A stretch of 64,000 bases of DNA from JAFAMB01 sp963775805 (GTDB taxonomy: Bacteria > Verrucomicrobiota > Verrucomicrobiia > Chthoniobacterales > JAFAMB01): positions 558,001 through 622,000 of the forward strand of contig CAVZKG010000001.1 in NCBI GenBank assembly GCA_963775805.1. Direction: 5' to 3'. How positions within the stretch are numbered: the stretch's first letter is position 1; every line of letters begins with the position of its first letter. Made by a program: the position numbers and the translations under genes. Shown one piece after another: positions 25,297-34,044 of this stretch. Below the pieces are notes generated by a model that saw nothing but the letters and a program-made list of their open reading frames with translations, did not search any database and was not told where the DNA came from.

Positions 25297-26749
25297 TTAG
25301 CCAAGTAGAATTGGCAGAAGTACTCCGAGGCCAAGCGCGAAGAACCACAGTGCCGGAGCTGGTGTTCTACTGGACGAAGTGTGATGCTGCTCGCGGGCTG
25401 CAATGCGTGGATCGAGAAGCAGCCATTGCTTATACCGCCGCTCCAGCAGGAGGAACGTAAATGCAGCGGCCCCGCCATAGATCAAGTGTCCGATGAGCGA
25501 GGGGAGCAGAGCAACGGCCGCGCTTGCCCTCCAGTCGTAGACTCCAGTCAAAATCAGGGGCAAAAGAGTTAGCGGGCCCGCATACCACCAGATCAAACCA
25601 AACAGAAATCCCCAGGGAACACCGAGCCCAATGCTGGGGGCCTCATTGCGGATAACAGCCCGTAGGTCATACCGATTCCTACGCTTACGAGAAGGTGGAT
25701 GACCAGGCCGCTGATGCCGCCGAAACTGGTGTCGAGCCCGGCAATCTTCGGCAATAATTCCGGTTGCGGCCATGACTGGAATCGAGACCAGGCCTCCGAC
25801 CAGCCCAGCCAGCCCTCCCCATTCGATCGAACGCAGAAAATGGAGACGCAGACCCTCGGGTTTGCGTATTCAATGGATCGGATTGAATGAACAGTCTCAC
25901 CCATATGCGGTCCAGGAATGCATAGATGGTACCCAGGATGAATCCGTAAATAATGTAGCCGACCAGCGAACCGAATAATGCGGCGCCCCGTCCCGCGGAC
26001 CAATCCACAGGCTGACGTCCGACGATGGGGAAAACTGTAAGCGGGCCGAAAAACCACAGGAAGATTCCAAATCCCAGGCCCCAGCCCATGCCTCAGCCAT
26101 AGCCGCGCACGTCGCGCTGGAAAGAGATTCGAAAATTGAGCCGATCAGCAGCGCCACCAGGAAATGCATAATTACCGCCCTAGCCTGAGATTGGAAGTCC
26201 GGCAGCCCCTCGAGCAGCGGCAAGTACCCTCCTGCATATTCCCAGCCGCTGAACGCCAGTCCACCGATGGTTCCGGCAAGTCCTCAGTCACGACCGCACG
26301 GCCCCAGCGAAATTGCGGCGATCCTTCCTTGGTGCGAAGGCCTCCACGGATTCCAAGGACCACACCTACCGGCATGCCCAGGCAAACCAGGTAAGCGACA
26401 AGCTGGGGAAATCGCACCTGGGCATCATTGAGCATGGCAATGGAAGAAGAGGAACGAAGGAGAAATAGATCAATTCCAGTGGGTATCACAAACCAAAGAA
26501 GCAACGCGGTGCTCAGGCCCCAGATTAGGCGCGCTCTGGAGTGGTGGCGCGTCTGGCGAAGAAAAGACTGAAGGTGAACCCAAAAAATCCTCCGAGCAAG
26601 ATGCTGTGACCAATTGGAGCTGAAAGTATTTTGCTTTGAATTGCGCCGCCCAGCACGCCGGTGGAAAGCCCAAGCAGCGGCTCGAGCCAGGCTGAACTCT
26701 TCGCGGCTGCTGCCGCCTGCACAGTCAATGAAGGTTGTGATACCGACAT
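25297..26749 (-). pseudogene. Multi-spanning membrane protein with repeated modules, broken by several frameshifts
   Basis: Pieces in all three minus-strand frames join into one membrane protein: start MSVSQPSLTVQAAAAAKSSA then a helix at 26749, next FPQLVAYLVCLGMPVGVVLG, then AVIMHFLVALLIGSIFESL. Two homologous modules follow, GWGLGFGIFLWFFGPLTVFP with LVGYIIYGFILGTIYAFLDR, and GFLFGLIWWYAGPLTLLPL with LIGHLIYGGAAAFTFLLLER. The repeated pattern is a pair of helices with (L)VGYIIYG-like signatures. At least four frameshifts are needed. The ATG follows the stop of the upstream dehydrogenase as TAAATG, so both were one operon. A related LVGWVLYGALLGLFTQALSD module is fused to the N-terminus of that dehydrogenase. 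Confidence 0.7.
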
Positions 26750-28460
26750 TTAGGGTTTCTCCTTCTGCAAATCAATCGTCTGCACGATGTCTCGTGGGAA
26801 GAAAAGCTCGATCATCCAGTCCATCAGTACGCGAATCTTCCTCTCCATCCCCGGCAATTTCAAGAGATAGATTCCCGCCACATCAGCCATGCTACAAGCC
26901 TGAGAAGCGCACGGACTTGCTCCGGGCAAAAGGGACGCTCAATTCGGCGCAGGCGGTCTGATGGCCCACCACGCACAGCGCTCCCAGCGAATCGAAATGA
27001 AAATTCTTGAGCGGCCGTCCGCCCAATTGAGCAGCGATATTTCTGGCTACGGTTGCGGCCTCGCGAATGGCAAACTGCGCCGTTGGAGGGCACGGCTTGC
27101 CGGTTTTGGCGTCGTTGACTGCGGCGCAATCTCCCAGCGCCCATACACCTGGATGACCAGGCACGGCCAGGGTGAAGTCCACCTTAACTGCGCCACGTTT
27201 GTCACACTCGAAGGGCTGAGACTTGAGCAGAGGATTGGGTGCGGTGCCGGCGGCCCACACCAGCGTCTGGGCGCGGATCTCTCCATCACTGACCACGACG
27301 ACGCCGGGCTGCGCATCACTCAGCCGGGCATTTAAGCGGAACTTCACGCCACGGGCTTCCATCTTTTTCTGTGCATACCTGGCCAGCGACTCACTCAATT
27401 CCGGCAAAATCCGGTCTCGGGAGTGAACCAGGACGATGTTCAGCTTGTTTGGATTCAGGCTTGGGTAGTCGGCCAGAATACCGCGGGCGAAGTCGTTAAG
27501 CGCCCCAGCCAGCTCGACTCCAGCAAACCGCCGCCAGCAATCACGAAGCTGAGGAGGGGCGCCCGCTGCGATGCATCGGGCTCGCGGTCGGCACGCTCGA
27601 ACATCTCAATCACGCATTGCGGATGCGAATGGCATCCAGCAGGCTTTTGAAGTTAAAGGCCAGCTTCTCGATGTTGGCCATTCCCAGATAATCGAAACCG
27701 AGCCGAGCGCCAGCACCAGATGGTCGTATGAAACGACCAACTGCCCCGTCGGGGAATCAGAGGCCAAGACCACTTTGTGGCTCTCCAAATCAATCGCGTT
27801 GACCCGCCCGCGGATGAATTCCGTGCGGCGGAGGCTGCTGCGCAAGGGCGTGCTGATGTGACTGGGCTCCAGGGTGCTTCCAGCCACTTCCGCCAGCATT
27901 GGCGTAAACAACAGCGCGTTGGTCTCACTGATCAGCGTGATCATCGCTGATGAGTTCGTGTGAAGCTCCTGCTCCAGGCACTCTGCCGTCTTCATGCCCG
28001 CGAATCCACCTCCAGGATTACGATCTGTTTCCTTTGCTGTGGAACCGGCGCAACGCCTACAGCTTCGGGACCAAAGACATGCTCCGCGAGGTCGCTTAAT
28101 GCCTGAGTGAACAAACCGAGCAAGGCGCCATAGAGCACCCATCCCACCAGTGAAGGGAAGTGTGCTCTCGATCTCTTCCGCGCTCCATTCGGGCCTTTGA
28201 CCGGACAACAAGGGAAGCGCAATGAGGCTGATCAGCCCCCGCAAGGGCACTCCGAGCGCGCCAGCCGCCATCAGGTTGTCAACATAGGCCTGCGGCGTGC
28301 GTCGCGTGCCGACGGCGTAGGCCATGCCGATCGCCATACCGAGGGCGACGCTGAAGCGCGGGTGGCCAAGGCTCAGCGCCAGAGGAGCGCTGGCAGCAGC
28401 TCCCGCGAGCATCCCTAACACCGCTGTTCGGATATTTCCAGTCATAGCTCTTGATCGCAA
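26750..28460 (-). pseudogene. NDH-2-type NAD(P)H dehydrogenase with N-terminal membrane module, several frameshifts
   Basis: The minus strand carries, in changing frames, a membrane module (LSLGHPRFSVALGMAIGMAY, SLVGWVLYGALLGLFTQALS) followed by an NDH-2 flavoprotein: KQIVILGGGFAGMKTAECLE for FAD, VVIAGGGFAGVELAG-like for NADH, LVWAAGTAPNPLLKSQPF, and GVWALGDCAAVNDAKTGKP. The C-terminus, GIYLLKLPGMERKIRVLMDW then ELFFPRDIVQTID, is also there in another frame. NDH-2 enzymes pass electrons from NADH to quinone without pumping. At least three frameshifts (about 26,890, 27,480-27,620 and 28,020-28,160) make it non-functional. The membrane-module fusion is unusual and links it to the downstream broken membrane gene. 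Sequencing error is unlikely to explain so many breaks here when other genes are intact. Confidence 0.85.
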
Positions 28461-28743
28461 AGTCTATACCTCAGACTGTATGCTAAAGGTCCAAATGGGG
28501 GGTTTTGGAGACGCTAGAAGAGGCCGATTGACTGTGGGCCATCGGGAATTGGCGGCGTTCTAAATCCATTTGTTCGTTTACCATCTGGTACCTCAAAAAC
28601 CTCCAGGAGACTCCTCCGTAGAGGTCTCCAGCTCCGCGATCAACAAACGAAGTGAGTACATGATATTAAAAATTCCACCATTTTGCGATTAACGCGTCTT
28701 TGTTAGAAACACTGCCCGATTCAATTGACCGCGCAAATCAGAA

Positions 28744-28926
28744 TCAAATCCAGGACTGCTGTGGTGGTTGGTACCAACTGTCATCTTCTGAATTGATAGT
28801 GGACTGGTTATTTGGAACTGGATTTATCAGTCTTGCGCCAAACCCGCTTCCGGTTGAGGAACAACCGGTAGTTAGGGCAACGGTGGCCCCCAGCGCCACG
28901 GCTAGTAATGCAGCTCGTTCACGCAT
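28744..28926 (-). CDS. Small putative lipoprotein
   Basis: The 60-residue ORF starts MRERAALLAVALGATVALTT and continues GCSSTGSG. A basic N-terminus, a hydrophobic core and a lipobox ending in Cys22 mark a lipoprotein signal peptide. The mature part is about 39 residues and ends DDSWYQPPQQSWI. Short lipoproteins with a YQPP-type ending occur in Planctomycetes and Verrucomicrobia. Its role is unknown. It lies alone between two decayed loci. Confidence 0.5.
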   Translation of the reverse strand: MRERAALLAVALGATVALTTGCSSTGSGFGARLINPVPNNQSTINSEDDSWYQPPQQSWI

Positions 28927-29030
28927 TTGCTTCTCGGCTCTCCTTCTGACGACCGCAGTCAGGTGGAGCCATTGTTCCCTTGTTTGTGCATTGTCTAACT
29001 TAGAATGTGCGGCGTTTGGTCGGTTCTGTT

Positions 29031-29539
29031 TTATGCTGCCGCGCTAAAAGTTGGCTTGTTTTGCGAAGATCTAACCTTCCTCCGCTTTCTGATCAGGTTA
29101 TCTATTGCCAGGGGTCCAGGACCACCCAAAACAAGGGCTGCGAGGCAGGCGAGATACAGGAGGTTAACTTCATAGCCAGGCGGACCGAACTGCGCGCCGG
29201 CCGCAGTCACCGCGTTGAGCTTGATCGAACTGAATCCGTAGGGCAGCTGTACAGTGAAGGTGGCTACCAAAAGAACCGCGGCCATAGGTAAGCTGGCCAG
29301 CGTTACGAAAGCGCCCAGAATTACTGCTAAAACCGCCGAGTATTTCCACCAGGGATAGTGGACCATGCCATAAAATGCGGTGCGGGCACGCCGATCGCTT
29401 GGAGGATATTGGCAAATGCGTCAGGTCCCTTGGCTAGCTTGGCAAAACCGTGCTCCATGAAGCCATAGCCAACGATCAGGCGCAGTGGAAGTAGGGGCCA
29501 ACGATCGATCGGGAATCGAGGTAACAAATTGAGTGACAT
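29031..29539 (-). pseudogene. DoxX-family membrane protein, two frameshifts
   Basis: The N-terminal part PLRLIVGYGFMEHGFAKLAK, GVPAPHFMAWST is a DoxX start. LVEILGGF is found in a second frame, and AVILGAFVTLASLPMAAVLL with QFGPPGYEVNLLYLACLAAL in a third. Two small indels near 29,350-29,370 break the gene. DoxX proteins are four-helix membrane proteins with roles in redox homeostasis. It is divergent from gntR and shares a 28-bp promoter gap with it. Confidence 0.8.
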
Positions 29540-29543
29540 AGGT

Positions 29544-29555
29544 ACATCATGATGT
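29544..29555. promoter_or_regulatory. Palindrome between divergent doxX and gntR genes, candidate GntR operator
   Basis: ACATCATGATGT is a perfect 12-bp palindrome 12 bp before the gntR start and 4 bp before the doxX start. GACATA and TATGTC flank it at a distance. Position in a 28-bp divergent gap suggests autoregulation by the GntR protein, which would cover both starts. Confidence 0.5.
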
Positions 29556-29567
29556 CATTATAGCATT

Positions 29568-30332
29568 ATGTCAAACGATTCAAACAACCGCCTGCCGCTT
29601 TACGCCCAGGTCGAGAATGTGATCATCGGCCGCATCTCCAACGGCTCATTGCCTCCCGGCACCCGCCTCCCCTCTGAGGACAGTCTGGTCCAAGAATACG
29701 CGGTCAGCCGGACGACCATTCGCGCAGCGATTCAAAGTTTGGTCCAACGGGGTCTGGTAGAAATCCGGCGAGGCAAGGGCACGTTCGTGACGCACCCAAA
29801 AATCACCCAAGAGCTGACGGAGCTCACTGGCTTTGTCGAAGACATGCAGGCGTTAGGTCGCCTTGCCACAGCCAAGGTCCTTGATCAGCAAGTCGTCGCG
29901 GCCAACCAGGTAGTGGCCCGCGAGCTGGCATTACCGCAAGGCGCGCCCGTGGTGCGGATCCAGCGCGTCCGCCTAGCGGACGGGATGCCGCTCTCTTTCG
30001 ACGAGACTTATCTCCCGAAGGAAATGGGAGAGAAAGTGATGGCCGACAATCTCGAAACCGAGCCGATCTTCTCGCTTCTGGAGCGAAAATACAGCACCCC
30101 GCTGGTGGAAGCCGAATACCGACTGGAAGCCGTCTGCGCCGACGCCACGGTGGCGAGAGCGCTCTGCATTGGCGTCGGCAGCGCGATCTTTCTGATCGAG
30201 CGAACCTCCTATTCGATTGGGCATCAACCCGTCGACTACGAGAAGCTTCACTACCGGGGCGACCACATTCGATTCGTGACCCGACTGGCACGGCGAACGC
30301 CCGTGCCGCGGAAAGGCGGTGCCCGCAAATGA
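29568..30332 (+). CDS. GntR/HutC-family transcriptional regulator (UTRA domain)
   Basis: Residues 8-75 form the winged helix of GntR regulators (GRISNGSLPPGTRLPSEDSL, SRTTIRAAIQSLVQRGLVEI, RRGKGTFV). Residues 95-240 form a UTRA ligand-binding domain (VVRIQRVRLADGMPLSFDET, SAIFLIERTSYS). HutC-type proteins sense small metabolites. The gene overlaps tauE by 4 bp (ATGA) and so probably controls the tauE-DUF1634 exporter and itself through the palindrome just upstream. The effector may be an organosulfonate or sulfur compound, judged only from the neighbour. Confidence 0.9.
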   Translation: MSNDSNNRLPLYAQVENVIIGRISNGSLPPGTRLPSEDSLVQEYAVSRTTIRAAIQSLVQRGLVEIRRGKGTFVTHPKITQELTELTGFVEDMQALGRLATAKVLDQQVVAANQVVARELALPQGAPVVRIQRVRLADGMPLSFDETYLPKEMGEKVMADNLETEPIFSLLERKYSTPLVEAEYRLEAVCADATVARALCIGVGSAIFLIERTSYSIGHQPVDYEKLHYRGDHIRFVTRLARRTPVPRKGGARK

Positions 30333-31189
30333 ACACCGGAACTGAACTATGGCTGTTTGCCGTGTCGCTCGGTGCTAGTGCGTTGGGCGGCATGCTGGGT
30401 ATGGCGAGCGGCATCTTTATTGTGCCTGTCTTGACAATGTTCGGCCACGTCGATATCCGAAGCGCCATCGGCGCCAGCATCGTCTCTGTTATTGCCTGTT
30501 CGTGCAGCGGCGCTGCTCCTTTTCTAAAGGGTCGCTTGACGAATGTTCGCCTCGCGATCGTACTGGAGACCGCGACGACGGCAGGCGCTCTCAGTGGCGT
30601 TCTGCTTGCGGGCACAATCCCGGCGTCGTATCTCTTCTTCATATTCGGCATGATCCTGCTACTCTCGGCCCAGCAGATGCTGGCAAAGCGCCGTGATCCT
30701 GCTCTCGCGCCGACACAGCCTTTGACCGGCCGCTCGACGACGCGGCGACTGGATTCGAGTTACCCGGATCGCGCACTCGGCCGCGACATCGCCTATCGGG
30801 TGGAGCGCCTGCCGATGGGCATGATGTTGATGTACGGTGCCGGTCTGATCTCGGCGCTTTTGGGCATCGGCAGTGGTGTTCTCAAGGTTCCGGCCATGGA
30901 CACGGCGTTGCGCCTGCCACTTAAAGTTTCGTCAGCAACCTCGAATTTCATGATCTCCGTGACAGCCGCGGCCAGCGCGGGCGCATATCTTGTCCGAGGC
31001 GATATGGTTGCTCCGATCGCCGGCCCCGTCGCCTTGGGGTCAGTCGTTGGCGCGATCCTCGGCGCCCGTTTCCTCATGTTCATTTCAAGCGACAGAATTC
31101 GCCTGTTGTTCGTGGTAGTCTTAGTCGCTCTGGCGGCGCAGATGTTCCTGGCCGCCTTCGGCGCAGACTTGTTCCGGGGGATGGCATGA
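30329..31189 (+). CDS. TauE/SafE (TSUP) family anion exporter
   Basis: This 286-residue membrane protein has two homologous halves: LGGMLGMASGIFIVPVLTMF, then ALLGIGSGVLKVPAMDTALR after residue 170. These G-x-G-SG..(I/L)xVP repeats define the sulfite/organosulfonate exporter family. A polar loop with RSTTRRLDSS connects the halves. The start overlaps the gntR stop and the stop overlaps the next start, so translation is coupled through the operon. The substrate could be sulfite, sulfoacetate or another carboxylate. Confidence 0.88.
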   Translation: MNTGTELWLFAVSLGASALGGMLGMASGIFIVPVLTMFGHVDIRSAIGASIVSVIACSCSGAAPFLKGRLTNVRLAIVLETATTAGALSGVLLAGTIPASYLFFIFGMILLLSAQQMLAKRRDPALAPTQPLTGRSTTRRLDSSYPDRALGRDIAYRVERLPMGMMLMYGAGLISALLGIGSGVLKVPAMDTALRLPLKVSSATSNFMISVTAAASAGAYLVRGDMVAPIAGPVALGSVVGAILGARFLMFISSDRIRLLFVVVLVALAAQMFLAAFGADLFRGMA

Positions 31190-31497
31190 GCAGCAGAACG
31201 ATTAAACCCGTCCGCATAGAGTCGCTTCTGGCGGGTGTATTGAACCTCGGAACATGGCTTGCATCAGTCGTGATTGTCGCCGGGCTTGTGCTGTCATTAT
31301 TCAAGCGAACGCAATTTCCCACCGGCGCACAGGTAGTCACTGCCGGGATCGGGTTATTCATTCTGCTGCCGATCCTGCGCGTGATCCTGATGCTTACTAT
31401 CTTTGTGAAGGAGCGTGACTGCAAATTTGCCGCCGCCGCCGCCGTTGTGCTCTTGATCATATTTGCAGGCTTTGCGATCGGCATCCTGTCCAAATAG
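31186..31497 (+). CDS. DUF1634 membrane protein
   Basis: This 103-residue protein has three hydrophobic helices (LASVVIVAGLVLSLF, GLFILLPILRVILMLTIFV, AAAAVVLLIIFAGFAIGIL). Its length and pattern fit DUF1634, which commonly follows TauE/SafE genes and is thought to be an accessory of the exporter. It overlaps tauE by 4 bp. Confidence 0.8.
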   Translation: MSSRTIKPVRIESLLAGVLNLGTWLASVVIVAGLVLSLFKRTQFPTGAQVVTAGIGLFILLPILRVILMLTIFVKERDCKFAAAAAVVLLIIFAGFAIGILSK

Positions 31498-31801
31498 CGG
31501 CGGCTCCGGGAGGGCTCCGAGTTGTATCTGCGCGAATCATGAACGCGTTGGACAAGAAATGGGACGCCCTCCCCTCCTCCACCCTCCCCTCTTCGGTCGT
31601 AACGCATCGGTGTCGATAAACGCTCGAAACGCAGGTTATGTAGGACTAAAATTAGGGAAGGCTAATGGGGGCTTGCCAGTGGCGCGACGATCTGGTCGCA
31701 GCCATTTTGGGACCCACTTCAAGGTCGCTTGCATGGAAGAATGCTCTCACTTGGCCTTGGCTCATTTCGAAGCAATCAGCCCGACAATCCCCACTTTTTC
31801 A
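31498..31801. other. Stretch without a gene, holding one 32-bp repeat copy
   Basis: No gene is supported. It contains the second copy (31634-31665) of the 32-bp sequence seen at 24115-24146. Confidence 0.4.
31634..31665 (+). repeat. 32-bp repeat beginning GGTTATGTAGGACTAAA, copy 2
   Basis: Second copy of the 24115-24146 sequence, 26 of 32 positions identical, same orientation. Confidence 0.5.
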
Positions 31802-32590
31802 TTAAATTTCGTCGTGAATCCACAAAAGAGTTAAGGCCTTGTGCAGTATCGGAAAATACCTGGAATCCTCGGTGATCTGCGCTTTGTGATTATACCTAAA
31901 GCCATCCAACCAGAATCCAGCGTCGATCTTCGAATCACGCGACTTTAACTTTTTCGCATTCACCTCTGCGGTGCAAGAATGCCCATGAATCACCGGGTCA
32001 TCCAATAGCGTAAAGGAACGATTAGAAGAGCACATGAACCACTCCCTGCGACGATTAGACGAGGAGACAAGGAAACATTCTTCTTTGGTATTCAAGACAA
32101 ATTGCACAGCGGTCGAGGTCAGAGTTGTTTGAAAAACAGCGCTCAAATTTTCAATAAAATCAAGGCTCGGATCAACACCAACAAGCCTTTTAGCAAACAT
32201 GAAGTTCGGCAGCAGAAGTTCGGCAGCAAAAAGGTTTGCTTCGTACTCCTCGACCGCCTGCGCTTCGGACCAGTTGGTCGCTTGGGCTACATCGACGGCG
32301 TCGAATTGTCTGGCATTTGGATGCAACAAGAAATGCCCAAGCTCATGTGCAATGACGAATCTCTTCTGGCTAGGATAGGTTAAATTGCTGTTCACCGTGA
32401 TGATGGCATTGTCGCCTTCACGAACGATGTATCCGTCCATCCCTTCCAATGGTTCTTCCTGGACGTTCGCACCTTTTATGAACGCGATCGCCTCTGGATC
32501 GATGTCAGATGGCTCTTCTACTCGAAGCCCCAGTAAAACGTCCCTCGCTTTGGCAAGAGGAATTGTCTTACGTGCCTGCCGCGGTATCAC
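31802..32590 (-). CDS. ImmA/IrrE-family metallopeptidase
   Basis: The zinc-peptidase motif HELGHFLLH lies at residues 82-90, with a third ligand probably in the helix EEYEANLFAAELLLP about 30 residues later. ImmA/IrrE enzymes cleave repressors of mobile elements or of stress responses. The C-terminal 100 residues have no recognisable motif and may form a substrate-binding domain. The gene overlaps the upstream 143-residue ORF by 4 bp (ATGA), and that ORF is in turn coupled to a sigma-like fragment. The three therefore formed one operon. The target is likely encoded nearby or lost. Confidence 0.88.
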   Translation of the reverse strand: MIPRQARKTIPLAKARDVLLGLRVEEPSDIDPEAIAFIKGANVQEEPLEGMDGYIVREGDNAIITVNSNLTYPSQKRFVIAHELGHFLLHPNARQFDAVDVAQATNWSEAQAVEEYEANLFAAELLLPNFMFAKRLVGVDPSLDFIENLSAVFQTTLTSTAVQFVLNTKEECFLVSSSNRRREWFMCSSNRSFTLLDDPVIHGHSCTAEVNAKKLKSRDSKIDAGFWLDGFRYNHKAQITEDSRYFPILHKALTLLWIHDEI

Positions 32591-33018
32591 GTGGATTCTC
32601 GGTTTGTCGGCGCATCGGAGGTTCTCAAAATCTTAAGGCTGTCCAAAAGCCGCGCCTTGTCTTGCACGCTTAGATTAGTTTTGTTGCGAAAAGCGACCGA
32701 AAGCACGTTTGCATCAGTCTGGTTTAGCAGGTCTGCGTACGCTTTTTCGATTTCCGCCGTAGTGGCACTAGTCCAGGTTGCCAAGCTGTCCTTTACTTGT
32801 TGAAAAGCGGATTTCTTTGCAGCAGCGTCCTTCTTCCAAGCTAAACGATCGGCCTTCAAATAATTTTTTGCGACCGCTTCCAATCGTGAAAGAACCTCGT
32901 CAGCGTTTACCCCTAGATCTTCAAGGTCGGCGCGCACCTTCTCCACCGTTCGATTGTCTGGAACGGATTCAAGATCGGCGTAGAACTGCTCTAAGCTTAT
33001 ATTTTTCTTCTCTTTCAT
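32587..33018 (-). CDS. Unrecognised helical protein between sigma-like and ImmA genes
   Basis: This 143-residue protein is rich in Lys, Glu and Ala, and probably all-helical (EQFYADLESVPDNRTVEKVR, AEIEKAYADLLNQTDANVL). It has no signal peptide and no known motif. The start overlaps the stop of the sigma-like gene (TAATG) and the end overlaps immA by 4 bp. The tight order sigma-like, small helical protein, ImmA suggests a repressor-protease type switch. On that reading this protein could be the substrate or partner of ImmA, but this is inference. Confidence 0.6.
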   Translation of the reverse strand: MKEKKNISLEQFYADLESVPDNRTVEKVRADLEDLGVNADEVLSRLEAVAKNYLKADRLAWKKDAAAKKSAFQQVKDSLATWTSATTAEIEKAYADLLNQTDANVLSVAFRNKTNLSVQDKARLLDSLKILRTSDAPTNREST

Positions 33019-33357
33019 TAGGTTCCCATTGTTTTCCGCTCCAGTTCTGCGGTCGTTCGGACTCCGAATAATTGGATTGTGTGCTTTTTCAGCGCTCGTT
33101 TCAGCTCATAAACGCGCTCAACGGAGCAGTCGCACAAAACCGCAATCTCGGAGCAGTCCGTGATTTCCTCGAAAATGGCATCCGCTACAGCGAGTAGCTC
33201 CGGCTTGTTTTGGAGGGACGAACTCAATTCGGCTCGCCAAGATTTTGCTGCGGTATGCCTTTCCTTCCCATCGAGCAGCTCATTCGGGGGTAACATGTCA
33301 ACATCGCCTATCAGGAGCGTCGGATCAAACCCCTCCGCTTCACCTGGCGGCGCGTCG
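33018..33357 (-). pseudogene. Sigma-like/HTH regulator, 5' part lost
   Basis: The last 110 or so residues of the minus-strand frame look like the C-terminal part of a sigma-70-like accessory regulator: FDPTLLIGDVDMLPPNELLD, then SSLQNKPELLAVADAIFEEI and SEIAVLCDCSVERVYELKRA, which is a region-4-type helix-turn-helix. Upstream of about 33357 the frame stays open, but only as the antisense of the ThiF fragment. The N-terminal half is thus missing and replaced at an inverted junction. The stop is coupled to the next gene (TAATG). Confidence 0.6.
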
Positions 33358-34044
33358 ATGTCCACCAAAGGAATCCGGAACTTCGTCCTCTTCGACGACG
33401 ACAGGATCTCAGAAACGAACCTCAACAGGCTTGTTGGAGCGACCGTAGCCGACGTACGAAACAAAGCACTCAAGATCGACATCGCCGACCGACTTATCCG
33501 GTCATTACATCCGGACGCTACGGTCGAAAATCGCGCCGCTAAATGGGAGACCGGCCGAGAAGCTTTCCTGGAATGTGATTTGATCTTTGGCTGCCTGGAC
33601 GAACTTAGGCCGCGTCGAGATCTGGAAGGGTTCTGCAGGAGGAACCTCATCCCTTACATTGATGTCGGGATGGATGTCATAAAGACCGCTTCTGCTCACG
33701 AAATATATGGTCAGGTGATACTATCCATGCCCGGATGCCCTTGTATGATTTGCATGGGCTTCTTGGATCCGCAATTGATAGCTGGAGAGGCTGCAAAATA
33801 TGGAGACGCCGGCACTAATCCGCAGGTTGTTTGGTCCAATGGGATAATCTCCTCTGCGGCTGTGGGGGTCGCAGTAGACTTGCTGACCGGTTGGTCCGAG
33901 GCGACAAGAGGACCAATCTTTCTAACCATGATCGGAAGTCGTGGAACTTTGGCTCCGGACAGACGGTTGTACCATCTCACCGATAAAACATGTCGACATT
34001 ACCCGTTCTCGCAAACAGGCGATCCGGTGCGCCGGCCACTTTGA
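33358..34044 (+). pseudogene. ThiF/E1-like adenylyltransferase, N-terminal nucleotide-binding loop lost
   Basis: From NFVLFDDDRISETNLNRLVG onward this is a ThiF-family E1-like protein. It has the DDD...N.NR segment that grips ATP, LECDLIFGCLDELRPRRDLE, and YIDVGMDV. A CPCMIC zinc half-site near residue 120 of this fragment pairs with Cys/His in KTCRHYPFS at the end. The glycine-rich GxGGxG loop and first helix that should precede NFVLFDD are missing, and the sequence before 33358 is antisense to the sigma-like gene. An ATG at 33358 could still start a 228-residue product, but without the ATP loop it should be inactive. Such E1-like proteins occur in prokaryotic ubiquitin-like and anti-phage operons. 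Confidence 0.7.

Noticed and set aside
33371..33650. Minus-strand extension of the sigma-like gene to a 210-residue protein
   Set aside because: The added N-terminal residues are the antisense of the ThiF coding sequence and do not look like a sigma domain.
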